This document shows, one piece after another, positions 42,803 to 52,272 of a DNA stretch of 64,000 nt. Location of the stretch: NCBI RefSeq assembly GCF_002646595.1, contig NZ_PDUD01000050.1, forward strand, positions 27,175 through 91,174, in the 5' to 3' direction. The notes below the pieces were generated by a model that saw only the letters and a program-made list of their open reading frames with translations, was not told where the DNA came from and searched no databases. This DNA comes from Flavilitoribacter nigricans DSM 23189 = NBRC 102662. GTDB taxonomy: Bacteria > Bacteroidota > Bacteroidia > Chitinophagales > Saprospiraceae. The position numbers were made by a program, and so were the translations under genes. The first letter of the stretch is position 1. Each line of letters begins with the position of its first letter.

Positions 42803-43408
42803 ATGAGTATATCGGAAGAGGGTTATATAAAATTCCAGGCAGACTGGCAGCAGGCGCCGCCTTTTCCCTGGGAAGAACTGAGTGAGCTCGACCATTGGCG
42901 AAACCGGATGTACACCGCCGGCCTGATCGGTGCCTATCCGGACGGTATCGGATTCGGCAATATCAGTTGTCGCCGGCAGCAAACGGATCAGTTTTTTATT
43001 AGCGGCTCGGCGACGGGGAATTTCCCCCGACTGAAGGCGGATCATTACAGCTTAGTAACGGAGGTAGATATCGACCAAAACCTGCTGCGTTGCCGCGGTC
43101 CGATCATTGCTTCTTCGGAATCCATGAGCCATGCGGTCATCTATCGGGAATGTCCGACCGTGCACGGCGTTATCCACATCCATAATCTGGACCTGTGGGA
43201 ACGGCTACTCCACCGGGTACCCACCACGGATGCCGGCGCTACCTACGGCAGTCCGGAAATGGCCTACAGCATCATCGACCTGCTGCAGCATTCCGACCTG
43301 CCCGAAAGTAGGATCTTTGTCATGGAAGGGCACCGGGAAGGGGTCTTTGCCTTTGGGGAAAGCTTGAAAGAAGCAGCCGGAGTCATTGAAAAATACTTCC
43401 AGGGGTAA
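42803..43408 (+). CDS. Class II aldolase/adducin-family protein
   Basis: 201 residues. The zinc ligands of class II sugar-phosphate aldolases/epimerases are visible: HIHN in VHGVIHIHNLDLW and the late His of MEGHREGVFAFG. GLIGAYPDGIGFGNISCRR is the glycine loop that binds the phosphate. Substrate unknown; relatives act on fuculose-1-phosphate, ribulose-5-phosphate or methylthioribulose-1-phosphate. Single gene, convergent with a T9SS cargo gene. Cytosolic. Confidence 0.82.
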   Translation: MSISEEGYIKFQADWQQAPPFPWEELSELDHWRNRMYTAGLIGAYPDGIGFGNISCRRQQTDQFFISGSATGNFPRLKADHYSLVTEVDIDQNLLRCRGPIIASSESMSHAVIYRECPTVHGVIHIHNLDLWERLLHRVPTTDAGATYGSPEMAYSIIDLLQHSDLPESRIFVMEGHREGVFAFGESLKEAAGVIEKYFQG

Positions 43409-43513
43409 TATTGAATAAGCCGAAAAATTGCGGCTCCTGTATCCGGTTAGCTTAGAACAATTCCAGCTACACAATCCCGCAATCTTTCGGCCTAATGCTA
43501 TCAGAAAGTCTAA

Positions 43514-45232
43514 TTATTGTTTAATTATTTTGGTCATTCCCTCCTGTTCGCCGATAGCAATTTTCACCAGATAGGTTCCGGAAGGCAAGCTGGTCAGATC
43601 TACGCGACTCTGATAGTTTTCCGGGATCACGGAGATCAGCTGCCGCCCGGAGAGAGAATAAACGATCACGTTCTTGATCTCTTCTTTGCTCTGTATATTC
43701 AGAAAATCCACCGTCGGATTGGGATAAATATTGACGTCAAGGATCTCCAGGTCAACTACCCGCGTAGTGCCCGTAAACACAATATCATCAAATAGCAGGG
43801 TGAAATCGGCACCGCCGTCTCCAACCGTTCCAAGGTCATATATTATGGTTATTCCCGTGTAAACGGCATCCGTCATTCCGGAAAAATCGAAGTCCAGTTC
43901 TTCCCACTCGTTGGCTACAGTGGTCGTAGCGGATACCTCCACCGGCACAGCGCCTTCGAGTTTTAATAATACCGGAGCTCCCACGCGGTTGGAATAAACT
44001 TTCATGCTAATGGAAGTATTACCGGCAAAATCTATGGGGCCACCGAGCGACAGCGTACTGCCGCCGAAAACCTCCCCGGCAAATTTCACCATTTGTCCGA
44101 CCTTAGCGCTCGTATTGATCCCGGAGGATTGGGGATTGTCAATGATGGTAGCAACGCCACCGCCAAAATCCGCAAACACATAATTTAAAGAGGTGGATTC
44201 GAAGTCAATCGGGATCTGGACGCTTTCACTATCGTCCATTGTCAATGCGATATCGTCAAATAACAGGGTGAAATCAGCGCTTCCATCACCCACAACACCC
44301 AGGTCGTAAATAATGGTAATAGCCGTATAAACACCACCGGTGAGGCCGTTAAAATTAAATGTCAATTCTTCCCATTCGTTCGCTACGGTCGTTCTGGCCA
44401 CCACTTCCACCGGGGCCGGACCCTCCAGTTTAAAAGTGACCGGGGCATCGATCCGGTTGGCAAACACTTTCATGGAGATCGCATTATTATCTCCGAAGTC
44501 AATAGGTCCGCCTAATGCCAGGGTACTTCCGCCGTATACTTCTCCGGCGAATTTCACCATCTGTCCGACTTTAGCACTGGTATTGATGCCCGAAGATTGA
44601 GGATTATCAATAACGGACCCAACACCGCCGGCGAAATCGGAAAAAACATAATTCAGCGTATCTGATTCAAAATCGATGGGCAGCCGCACGCCTCCTTCGG
44701 CTTCGACCGTGGTAAATTCAATATCATCGAACAGTAGGATAAAATCAGCGCTTCCATCGCCCACAACCCCCAGATCGTAGATGATGGTAATTCCGGTGTA
44801 TATGCCTTCGGTAAAGCCATTAAAATTAAAAGTCAGTTCTTCCCATTCGTTCGCTACGGTCGTTCGGCTGGTCACTTCGGTTGGAGTTGGACCTTCCAGT
44901 TTAAAAAGCACCGGAGCATCGACTCGATTGGAGAACACCTTCATTTTTATGGCATTATTATCTCCGAAATCAATAGTATCCGCCAGTACCAGCGTACTGC
45001 CTCCAAAAACTTCTCCGGCAAACTTCACCATCTGGCCCACCTTGGCACTGGTGTTGATCCCCGAGACCTGAGGATTATCGATAACCGTGGCCACTCCACC
45101 CCCGAAATCGGAAAAAGAGTAAATGCTGGCTTCGGATTCAAAATCAATAGGAATTTCCGGTTGGGCAAAGGCTATTGTCGTAGATAACAACAACATAATC
45201 AGTAAAGAGAGGTCTTTCATGGTGGTAGTCAT
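43514..45232 (-). CDS. T9SS cargo protein with three tandem beta modules
   Basis: About 572 residues from ATG 45232 (45220 also possible; the frame opens at 45307). A signal peptide (LLIMLLLSTTIAFAQ) is followed by three tandem modules of about 156 residues, each starting with PIDFES and ending in ADF-LLFDDI. SGINTSAKVGQMVKFAGEV is identical in all three. The module looks like a carbohydrate-binding beta-sandwich seen attached to glycoside hydrolases in Bacteroidota. The last 75 residues (IYPNPTVDFLNIQ ... GTYLVKIAIGEQ) are a type A T9SS sorting domain, so the protein is exported to the surface. There is no catalytic domain, so it may be an adhesin or polysaccharide binder. Confidence 0.9.
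   Translation of the reverse strand: MTTTMKDLSLLIMLLLSTTIAFAQPEIPIDFESEASIYSFSDFGGGVATVIDNPQVSGINTSAKVGQMVKFAGEVFGGSTLVLADTIDFGDNNAIKMKVFSNRVDAPVLFKLEGPTPTEVTSRTTVANEWEELTFNFNGFTEGIYTGITIIYDLGVVGDGSADFILLFDDIEFTTVEAEGGVRLPIDFESDTLNYVFSDFAGGVGSVIDNPQSSGINTSAKVGQMVKFAGEVYGGSTLALGGPIDFGDNNAISMKVFANRIDAPVTFKLEGPAPVEVVARTTVANEWEELTFNFNGLTGGVYTAITIIYDLGVVGDGSADFTLLFDDIALTMDDSESVQIPIDFESTSLNYVFADFGGGVATIIDNPQSSGINTSAKVGQMVKFAGEVFGGSTLSLGGPIDFAGNTSISMKVYSNRVGAPVLLKLEGAVPVEVSATTTVANEWEELDFDFSGMTDAVYTGITIIYDLGTVGDGGADFTLLFDDIVFTGTTRVVDLEILDVNIYPNPTVDFLNIQSKEEIKNVIVYSLSGRQLISVIPENYQSRVDLTSLPSGTYLVKIAIGEQEGMTKIIKQ
43766..45154 (-). repeat. Three tandem coding repeats of about 470 bp
   Basis: Repeat 1 is at about 45154-44684, repeat 2 at 44683-44216, repeat 3 at 44215-43766. 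The protein modules are about 157, 156 and 150 residues and clearly homologous. The DNA copies have diverged at many third positions, so the triplication is old, not a recent slip. Confidence 0.9.
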
Positions 45233-45303
45233 TTTAATAGATTGGAATAAAAGGTTATTTGAATTTTCCCCTCTTATTAAATAGAAAACCCCACAATTTG
45301 TTC

Positions 45304-45720
45304 TCACATTGTTTCGATCGGCAACAGGCGGGAATCCTCCAATGCGGCCGTCCGATGGCCAACGCCCCGCAGATAGGCCTCGTTGCGGGCAAAAGCCAGG
45401 AATTTATCGACACTGGCGTGGCGCACCAGCAGTACCTCATCCCAGCCTTCGCCTTCCGGACCGATCAAAAACGGTCCGCCTTTACCCTGAAAAAGGACTT
45501 CTCCACCGGCTTCCTCCAGAAAAGGCCTGGTGTGTGCCATATACGATCGGTAGGCAGCTTTGCCCGATACGGGCTGCTTGGGAGCGAGTTCCGGGCTGTC
45601 CGAATAATCGGCAGTATCCCGAAAGCGGAGTAAGTTCAACATCACCACCGGCCCGGAAATACCCCGCATATAAAAGGCCCGGCCGGCTTCCTGCGTAGCG
45701 TCCAGATATGTTTTTTTCAT
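45304..45720 (-). CDS. DUF1330-like small protein
   Basis: 138 residues with a ferredoxin-like dimeric alpha/beta-barrel look: VVMLNLLRFR near residue 25 and DEVLLVRHASVDKFLAFA near 95. This matches DUF1330, a family of unknown function related to dimeric alpha-beta-barrel monooxygenases. No signal peptide, so cytosolic. It lies 71 bases upstream of the T9SS cargo gene on the same strand, which need not mean a functional link. Confidence 0.78.
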   Translation of the reverse strand: MKKTYLDATQEAGRAFYMRGISGPVVMLNLLRFRDTADYSDSPELAPKQPVSGKAAYRSYMAHTRPFLEEAGGEVLFQGKGGPFLIGPEGEGWDEVLLVRHASVDKFLAFARNEAYLRGVGHRTAALEDSRLLPIETM

Positions 45721-45778
45721 TTTCGCGCTTTTATTTTTTCAATTCCCGTAACGACTTTCTGCCTCGGCGGATAAAGTT

Positions 45779-45943
45779 AAGAAACAGTTTTAAAACCTCT
45801 CGCTGGTCTCCAAAGCGCGGATTTTACCACCACTCTGCACCTATTTTTAACTCCGTAGCGCTGCTATGTAGTGAAAAATAGCTTTCGATTGGCAGAAAAA
45901 TCCGGGCTTTTCGCCAGCAGCAGAAGTTCTAAAGCAGTTTCTA
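45779..45943. repeat. Long imperfect palindrome with the same 18-base core
   Basis: Arms 45779-45825 and about 45897-45943 match as inverted repeats at 30 of 47 positions without gaps, more if gaps are allowed. The centre contains CTCCGTAGCGCTGCTATG (45851-45868), the exact reverse complement of the core in the palindrome at 16.35-16.51 kb, while the arms of the two elements are unrelated. It lies between the DUF1330 gene and the CLCA-like gene, both read away from it. Confidence 0.6.
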
Positions 45944-45991
45944 ACAAATCTCCCCAGCAAGGAGGCTATAATCACAACCACCAAAATACCT

Positions 45992-48900
45992 ATGATGATG
46001 AAAACTACCTTATTCCGCAGGATCAGAAATGGCCTGCTTTTATTTTTCCTTACCCTCGTCACTCCCTTTTTCCTCTCTGCCGGCAGCGGCAGTATCGTAC
46101 CCGCACCACCCAACGCGGCCGGCATCAAGGGATTGATGAATTTCACGGTTAATTTCCGGTATGTGCCCACTGCGGCCGATATTACCGACCTGCAAAATGC
46201 CCTGCGCGTAGCCAATGACGTTATTTGCGATGCTACCGACGGGCAGATCGTATTTGGTACCGTTACCATCACTTCCGGTGCCGTCAACGAAGCCCAGGCC
46301 GATATCTGGGTACTGCCCGATCCCGGTCGTTCGGGAGTGAGCTTCTGGTCCGACGGCAGTGGCTTCGGACGCAACGGCTCCCACATTAACCTGTTCAGCA
46401 ACGGCATCGAGGGGCGGGTGATCGCCCACGAGCTGGGCCACCTGGCTTTCGGTCTGGGTGACGAATACGATGAGCAATGCCGCTGGGGAGGCCCCTGTGG
46501 TATTGGACCGGCAATCGATCCCGCGGATGTGGACGACCGCAACAATACCCTCATGGCCAACCACCTCACCATGAGCGAACTGACTGTAGCCGCCAATCAC
46601 GATCCGCTGGTCGGTGACGGCAGCGGTTGCCCGGATACGGAAACCTGTACGGATATGGGCCTCTGCACCGGCGATGCCTGTACTGGTTATAACGGGAGTA
46701 CCGGCCGCTACGAAGCCAGTCAGCACACGCTGATGCACGCCGGAAAATCCGATTGGGAGATCCTGGATCAGAATTACTCCGCACTGGGATTGACGGTACC
46801 GGCCCTGCCGACCGCCGCACCGCCCGCTGACTGCCGGGGATTTCTGAGTTTTGATGTACAGACGGAAGGCTCCAGCCTCGTGGTGCTGGCATTTGACCGC
46901 TCCGGTAGTATGCAGATCCAGGATGTAGGGGACCGCACCCGCCTGCAATTTGCCCAGGCCGCCGGTCGCGCTTTCGTTGACCTGCAACAGAATAAAAATA
47001 TCGATCTGGGTATCGTATCCTTCAGCAGCACCGCTACGACCAACCGCTCGGTTGAGGACCTGACCCCGGCCAACGCCAGCTCTTTTAAAGCCAATATCGA
47101 TGCGCTGGTACCGGGCGGCAATACCGCCATTGGCGACGGATTGATCGAATCCAGAGTACAACTTCAGATCGCCCAGGCCATCGCGGAAGCCGGCGGAGAA
47201 ACGCTGACCAACCCGACGGTCTTCCTGCTTTCCGACGGACAGAATAATCGCGGAGCCGATCCCGATGCCGTGGCGGATAACCTTATTTCCGCTGGGGTGA
47301 CCATTCACTCCATTCCCGTCGGTAACGGTGCGGATACGGACCTGCTCGCGGAACTGGCTTCGGAATCCGGCGGTCAGATGCTGCCGGCCTATTCCGACGA
47401 TATGATCCCCGCGATCTACGCCGAACTGGCCGCCCACCAGCAGGGATACAGCCTGATCAACAGTTCGGTAGGTTTCGAAGAACACATCTTTTTTGAATTT
47501 CCTTCTCCCTCCATGGTCATTGACCTGCCCGTAGAGAAGGGATCCGACGTACTCACCATTTTCCTCGGATTGAAGCAGATCGAAAAGATTAATATTGAGA
47601 ACGAAAATATCGGACGCAGTGTAGACCTGGTCGACCCAAACGGCAATAAGGTGCCGGACTCCCAGTTCAGCATCATCAACGATGCGTTCTACCGCATTCT
47701 TCACATTCAGAATCCCCAACCGGGCAATTACAAACTCTATGTCCTGAACAGTCAACTGACGACTGCGGACCTCAATGTGGTCAGTTTCCTGGAAAACCCA
47801 CTGCCCGACTTTTATATCGACGCCGTACCCAGCATTATTGATGCTCCCCAACCGATTATGATCTCCGGTATGGCTAGTTTCGGCGTCACCCTGTTTGACC
47901 CCAACATCAAATACGAAGGCCTGGTGATCCGTCCGGACCGTTCCACTGTACCGGTCAACTTGAACGTCAACATGATGACGGGCGCGGTCGCTACCGATTT
48001 CAACAGTTTCAACGGCGGCGGTACCTACACCGTGATCATTAAGGCATCCGTACCCCGGCTGGCGCGTTTGACGCCCGGCGAGTCTATTTTTGAATCCGAT
48101 ACCGAATACAGCATTGATGTAGACGACTTCGTGCGGGTAGCTTCCACTTCTTTTATTCTGAACACTCCGGGCAGTTGTGGTCCGTGTGACAACAAGGACT
48201 GTGACGGCGACGGCATCCCGAATGAATTTGAGGACGCCTATCCCGATCAGGATCCGGATAATGACGGGATCCCCAACAGCTGTGACGAAGACAGTGACGG
48301 CGACGATATTCCGGATGCCCAGGAACAGGATTTCGACCTGAATCAGAACGGTGTACCCGATGTATACGAATGGCCGGAAGGACTGGCCTGCAACGAAGAT
48401 TCCGAATTTGAGATCACCGATGTGGTGGTAGAAGAACCGGATTGTGACGCCTCCAACGGAGCGATCAGCATCAAAGTGAAAGGCGCCAAGGGTAAAGTAA
48501 GCTACCGCTGGTCCCATGATCCCAAGCTGGATAAGGCCAAAGCGGGCGATCTGCCGGCATTCATCTACGCCGTGACGGCTATCGATGAAACGGGCTGTGA
48601 GCGCACGGCTACCATCAATCTGACGGAAGACTGTACCAGCTTCACCCCGGTCGGTGACCTGCCCGTAATCGTCAGCTGCCCCGGAGAGATCCCGCAGGGA
48701 TGCGTATTCCCGGTAACCGTAACGGTTGATCTGACCGGAGCCGTAGCGCCCGATGACCGCCTCGGTAGCTTTACCGGAGTGATGACCTGGAATCCGACCA
48801 GTGTAGAATATGTCGGCCCGGCCGATATCCTTTCCGGTTTCAACGGATTCATTAATCTGGATGCCGCCAACGGACGCCTGATCTTCAACGGCGCCAACTC

Positions 48901-50038
48901 CGCCGGGATCGACGGTATCATGGATATTTTCCGCGCTAAATTCCAGGCAATCGGTCCGGTCGGCACCACCGATCTGGTGAAGGTACAATTCCTCTCCTTT
49001 GCCGCAGCCAACACCTTTACGGACCTGATCCCCGAACTGGCGCTGCAAATGTGCGAATTCGAGATCACTCCGGCCGGTATCCTCGGCGATGTCAACGGTG
49101 ACGGCATTGTGACCTCTACGGATGGTAATATCATCCTATCCGCCGACGCGGGTATCAGCCTGCCGCCGGCCATCCAGGAGATCGTAGACAACGGCTTCGG
49201 AGATGTTAATCAGGATGGCGTGACCAACGCTACCGACGCCCTGATCGTACTGACTTACGACGCTCAGCTACCGGTACCGTATCCGGTGGGTGAAGCATTC
49301 TGTCCATCAGAAAAAGCCAGTGATTTTCTTGGACTGGACACCCGCAACGTGCCGGTGATCGATGTACACCTGCGCCCGCAACCCGTAGCGGATCACGAGC
49401 AGTGGGTGAACCTGACCGCCACGGCGGACCTGACCCAACTGGAAGAGAAACTGGGTAGCTACAAAGCCGTGATCACCTGGGATCCGAACGCCCTGAGTCT
49501 GCTCCGCCACACCGGAGGACATACCGCCGGATTCGGCTCACCAACCGTAAACGACCGCGAAGTGAACGAAGGCAAACTGGTGATCACCCACGCTAATGCC
49601 AACGGTATGAGCGGCCTGATCAACCTGTTCCATCTCCAGTTCGAGAACCTGCGGGAAGGTGGTCTGGAAAGCCTCAAAGTTCACTTTGAGAACATGGCTA
49701 CCGCGGATACCTTTGAACCGCTTCAGGTCAATATCCCATCCGCAGCGGACCTGCCTAATCTGCCGGCAGAAGTCAGCATATTCCCCAATCCATTTACGGA
49801 CCGGGTACAGCTGGCCTACGAACTGCCGGAAGCGGCAAACGTCCAGATCACGGTCCACAACCTGATGGGACAACAACTGGCCACCGTAGCCAGCGGCCCG
49901 CGGGATAAAGGTGCCCATCGTCTCGAATGGCGGACGTCAGACGTACCGGATCTTTCTTCCGGACTCCTACTGTTCAAAGTAAAAATGGGTGAAACCGTCA
50001 TCACCAAACGTGTGATGTACGTACGCAAAGGGAAGTAA
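45992..50038 (+). CDS. CLCA-like metalloprotease/VWA protein with cohesin, dockerin and T9SS domains
   Basis: 1348 residues. After a signal peptide (about 1-30) comes a zinc-metallopeptidase domain with HELGH (146-150) and the extended motif HELGHLAFGLGDEYD, as in CLCA proteins, followed by a VWA domain (about 296-480) with a complete metal site starting DRSGS (302-306). A beta-rich segment, an acidic Asp-rich TSP3-like calcium repeat (about 732-790), a SprB-like repeat (about 805-885), a cohesin-like domain (about 893-1020), a dockerin-like double F-hand (GDVNGDG and GDVNQDG, about 1030-1100), a second cohesin-like domain and a T9SS tail (about 1258-1348) follow. Probably a surface-exposed, self-processing adhesin or protease. 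Confidence 0.9.
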   Translation: MMMKTTLFRRIRNGLLLFFLTLVTPFFLSAGSGSIVPAPPNAAGIKGLMNFTVNFRYVPTAADITDLQNALRVANDVICDATDGQIVFGTVTITSGAVNEAQADIWVLPDPGRSGVSFWSDGSGFGRNGSHINLFSNGIEGRVIAHELGHLAFGLGDEYDEQCRWGGPCGIGPAIDPADVDDRNNTLMANHLTMSELTVAANHDPLVGDGSGCPDTETCTDMGLCTGDACTGYNGSTGRYEASQHTLMHAGKSDWEILDQNYSALGLTVPALPTAAPPADCRGFLSFDVQTEGSSLVVLAFDRSGSMQIQDVGDRTRLQFAQAAGRAFVDLQQNKNIDLGIVSFSSTATTNRSVEDLTPANASSFKANIDALVPGGNTAIGDGLIESRVQLQIAQAIAEAGGETLTNPTVFLLSDGQNNRGADPDAVADNLISAGVTIHSIPVGNGADTDLLAELASESGGQMLPAYSDDMIPAIYAELAAHQQGYSLINSSVGFEEHIFFEFPSPSMVIDLPVEKGSDVLTIFLGLKQIEKINIENENIGRSVDLVDPNGNKVPDSQFSIINDAFYRILHIQNPQPGNYKLYVLNSQLTTADLNVVSFLENPLPDFYIDAVPSIIDAPQPIMISGMASFGVTLFDPNIKYEGLVIRPDRSTVPVNLNVNMMTGAVATDFNSFNGGGTYTVIIKASVPRLARLTPGESIFESDTEYSIDVDDFVRVASTSFILNTPGSCGPCDNKDCDGDGIPNEFEDAYPDQDPDNDGIPNSCDEDSDGDDIPDAQEQDFDLNQNGVPDVYEWPEGLACNEDSEFEITDVVVEEPDCDASNGAISIKVKGAKGKVSYRWSHDPKLDKAKAGDLPAFIYAVTAIDETGCERTATINLTEDCTSFTPVGDLPVIVSCPGEIPQGCVFPVTVTVDLTGAVAPDDRLGSFTGVMTWNPTSVEYVGPADILSGFNGFINLDAANGRLIFNGANSAGIDGIMDIFRAKFQAIGPVGTTDLVKVQFLSFAAANTFTDLIPELALQMCEFEITPAGILGDVNGDGIVTSTDGNIILSADAGISLPPAIQEIVDNGFGDVNQDGVTNATDALIVLTYDAQLPVPYPVGEAFCPSEKASDFLGLDTRNVPVIDVHLRPQPVADHEQWVNLTATADLTQLEEKLGSYKAVITWDPNALSLLRHTGGHTAGFGSPTVNDREVNEGKLVITHANANGMSGLINLFHLQFENLREGGLESLKVHFENMATADTFEPLQVNIPSAADLPNLPAEVSIFPNPFTDRVQLAYELPEAANVQITVHNLMGQQLATVASGPRDKGAHRLEWRTSDVPDLSSGLLLFKVKMGETVITKRVMYVRKGK

Positions 50039-50045
50039 TCAGCAG

Positions 50046-50112
50046 CCGGGTATCCGCTGGCGGATACCCGGCCCCCTGACTCCTGTCCCCTGACACCTAA
50101 AACCTGACACCC
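50046..50112. repeat. Perfect hairpin followed by CCTGACACC words
   Basis: CCGGGTATCCG (50046-50056) and its exact complement (50061-50071) form an eleven-pair stem just after the stop of the CLCA-like gene. From 50074 to 50112 the word CCTGAC(A)CC is repeated four times in variant forms. No reading frame is involved. Confidence 0.55.
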
Positions 50113-50150
50113 ATTTTCCAAAATACTATTTGAGTTATGTGTGTAATGAC

Positions 50151-50187
50151 GAAAGCCGGAGGTAACTATCTCCGGCTTTCTTTTTTT
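50151..50187 (+). terminator. Intrinsic terminator
   Basis: GAAAGCCGGAG (50151-50161) pairs with CTCCGGCTTTC (50170-50180), followed by seven T. It ends the CLCA-like transcript and just overlaps the end of the convergent methyltransferase gene. Confidence 0.85.
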
Positions 50188-50932
50188 ATTTCCGGAGTAT
50201 TAAGATGATTCTCCGGGACCGGGTGTCGAAGTCTTCTTGCTTCCAGCCTCCCAGCACAGTTTCGATCTGCATCCCGGAACCCTCCACCATGCCCGCCAGA
50301 TCCCCGTAATGATAACTATACATCGTAAACGGCGCATCGTACCGCACGCCGTCCTTCAGGTAGATCCGCCGGTTGGTAGTCGTACCCGCTACCGGATCGA
50401 AGCTTATCCGGTCGATCATCAGATCGGTTCCTTTTTCCGTTACTTCACAGGGAACGAGATGATTGAGTACCTGATCCCGGTTGCGGGTATCAATAAAGGC
50501 CCGGCCGCCCGGCTTCAGGGCTTTACCGATGCGCCGGAATAATTCGCGGCCATCCGTTTTATCGAAAAAGCCGAAGGTATTGAAGAGCAATAGAACGGTA
50601 TCGAAAATTGCTTCGAACCCGATGTTGAGAATGTCTCCTTCAATATATTCAATGTCCAGGCCCGCAGTGCGAGCCTCTTCCCGGGCGATGGCGATAAACT
50701 GACTGTTCATATCGACGCCGCTTACCCGGTGCCCGTGCCGGGCCAACCAGTTGGCGTGGCGGCCGTGGCCGCAGGCGAGATCCAGTATGTGGCTAGACGG
50801 TGCCATCCGGCAGTGGTGAGTAATGTATTCGCACTCAGCGGCGGTCCTTTCTTCGGTCAGACTATCGCCGTAAAAATGCAGGTAGAGGTCGCTTCGGTGG
50901 AGGTCATTGATCGCTTTTTGAGGGGTGCTCAT
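50186..50932 (-). CDS. Class I SAM-dependent methyltransferase
   Basis: 248 residues. Motif I ILDLACGHGRHANWLARHGHRVSGVDMN (about 45-72) binds S-adenosylmethionine, and the rest has the seven-strand fold of the methyltransferase_25-type group. Substrate unknown. Standard length, cytosolic, single gene. It shares its end with the terminator of the CLCA-like gene. Confidence 0.85.
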   Translation of the reverse strand: MSTPQKAINDLHRSDLYLHFYGDSLTEERTAAECEYITHHCRMAPSSHILDLACGHGRHANWLARHGHRVSGVDMNSQFIAIAREEARTAGLDIEYIEGDILNIGFEAIFDTVLLLFNTFGFFDKTDGRELFRRIGKALKPGGRAFIDTRNRDQVLNHLVPCEVTEKGTDLMIDRISFDPVAGTTTNRRIYLKDGVRYDAPFTMYSYHYGDLAGMVEGSGMQIETVLGGWKQEDFDTRSRRIILILRK

Positions 50933-50973
50933 GCGGTAGTTAGCTTACAGGTTAGGGAATTGGGATGAACTGC

Positions 50974-52263
50974 TTATCCCAGTTGATCGATCTTTCTGCT
51001 GATCAGTTCCCGATCGGCGTCAGTACCGGCCAGATCGAGCGCTCGTTGCAGGGCTTCTTTAGCTTTTAACGGCTCCAACTCCCGGTAGAGTTCCCCCAAC
51101 AGCACAAAATAGAAGTGGTTCTGCTCCAGTTGAAGTTTTTCCGCCTCCCGGATGGCCAGGTCATAGCCGCGGGCTTTTGCCAGGGCGAAGGTGCGGTTGA
51201 GAGCCGCTATCGGAGAATAGGCTATCTGCAGGAGGCGATTGTACAACTGTAGGATATTTTCCCATTTCTCCGGACTTTCTTCCGGCCGGGTATGCCAGTA
51301 GGCTATATTGGCCTCAATGTGGTATTTGGAGAGCTGATGGCCTCCGGAAGCCTCGCGAAGATAGTGAACGCCGCGGGAGATCAATTCCTGGTTCCAGAGC
51401 GATCGGTCCTGATCCTCGTAAAGCACCATGGCCCCGTTCGCCTGTTTCCGGGCCGGAAAGCGGGAGCTGTGAAAACACATCAGCGCCAGTAAGGCCATAA
51501 CTGAAGGTCGGTGGGGCGAATCGAACGCCAGCAGCAGATAGGTCAGGCGCATGGCTTCCAGGCACAGGTCTTCCCGCAGAATAGCCTCCCTGCTTTCGGA
51601 ATAATAGCCTTCACTGAACAGCAAATAAAGGGTGGTGAGCACGGTAGCGAGTCGTTGCTCCAGATCCTCGTTTTCCGGAAAGCTGAGATCTTTCTTTTCC
51701 CGGCGCAGTTTTTCCCGGGCGCGGTAAAGACGTTTGTTGATCGTATCCTTGTTGGCCAACAGGGCATTGGCAATCTCATCGATCCCAAATCCACAAAGGA
51801 TGCGCAAGGCCAGGGCGATCTGGGCTTCTTGGGGGATCACCGGGTCACAGATAGCGAACAGCATCCGCAACTGGCTGTCCTGAATATTGGCCTCAGACCA
51901 GTCGATGTCCGGATCCGGGCGTTCCGGACCGGGCTGGAGCTGTGGTGCGATCTTATTGGTAAAGAGCTGGTCTCGTTGCAGCAGGTTTTTCGTCTTATTT
52001 TTGGCAACCGTATACAACCACGCGCTGGGATTGGCGGGTATGCCCCGGTGCGGCCAGGTCTCCAGGGCTGCGGCAAAAGTATCGCCGGCGATATCTTCCG
52101 CCACTTCGATCTGATGCAGGCCGAAGTGCTTACAGAGCACGGCCGTTATCTTACTGAACTCGGTGCGGAAAAGGTGAGGAATGAGGTCTGCTTGTTCCAC
52201 GGAAGGTGAGTTGACGATGGTCCGCTGCCACCGGGTGACCGGCAACGGACCATCGAATTTCAT
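50974..52263 (-). CDS. ECF42-type RNA polymerase sigma factor
   Basis: 429 residues. Sigma-2 (about 20-90, with LCKHFGLHQIEVAEDIAGDTFAAALETWPH) and sigma-4 (about 130-185) are followed by a long C-terminal DUF6596/TPR-like extension (about 190-429), which is the mark of the ECF42 group. In this group the extension is needed for activity instead of an anti-sigma factor. The gene overlaps no neighbour but follows a YciI/DGPF gene by 9 bases; ECF42 genes are known to sit beside DGPF genes. Regulates unknown targets. Confidence 0.9.
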   Translation of the reverse strand: MKFDGPLPVTRWQRTIVNSPSVEQADLIPHLFRTEFSKITAVLCKHFGLHQIEVAEDIAGDTFAAALETWPHRGIPANPSAWLYTVAKNKTKNLLQRDQLFTNKIAPQLQPGPERPDPDIDWSEANIQDSQLRMLFAICDPVIPQEAQIALALRILCGFGIDEIANALLANKDTINKRLYRAREKLRREKKDLSFPENEDLEQRLATVLTTLYLLFSEGYYSESREAILREDLCLEAMRLTYLLLAFDSPHRPSVMALLALMCFHSSRFPARKQANGAMVLYEDQDRSLWNQELISRGVHYLREASGGHQLSKYHIEANIAYWHTRPEESPEKWENILQLYNRLLQIAYSPIAALNRTFALAKARGYDLAIREAEKLQLEQNHFYFVLLGELYRELEPLKAKEALQRALDLAGTDADRELISRKIDQLG

Positions 52264-52272
52264 TAGGAAGGA

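Noticed and set aside
46040..49048. 1002-codon open frame on the minus strand opposite the CLCA-like gene
   Set aside because: It is a mirror frame of a gene with clear domains and strong third-position bias; the translated product shows no domain or signal peptide and low-complexity composition.
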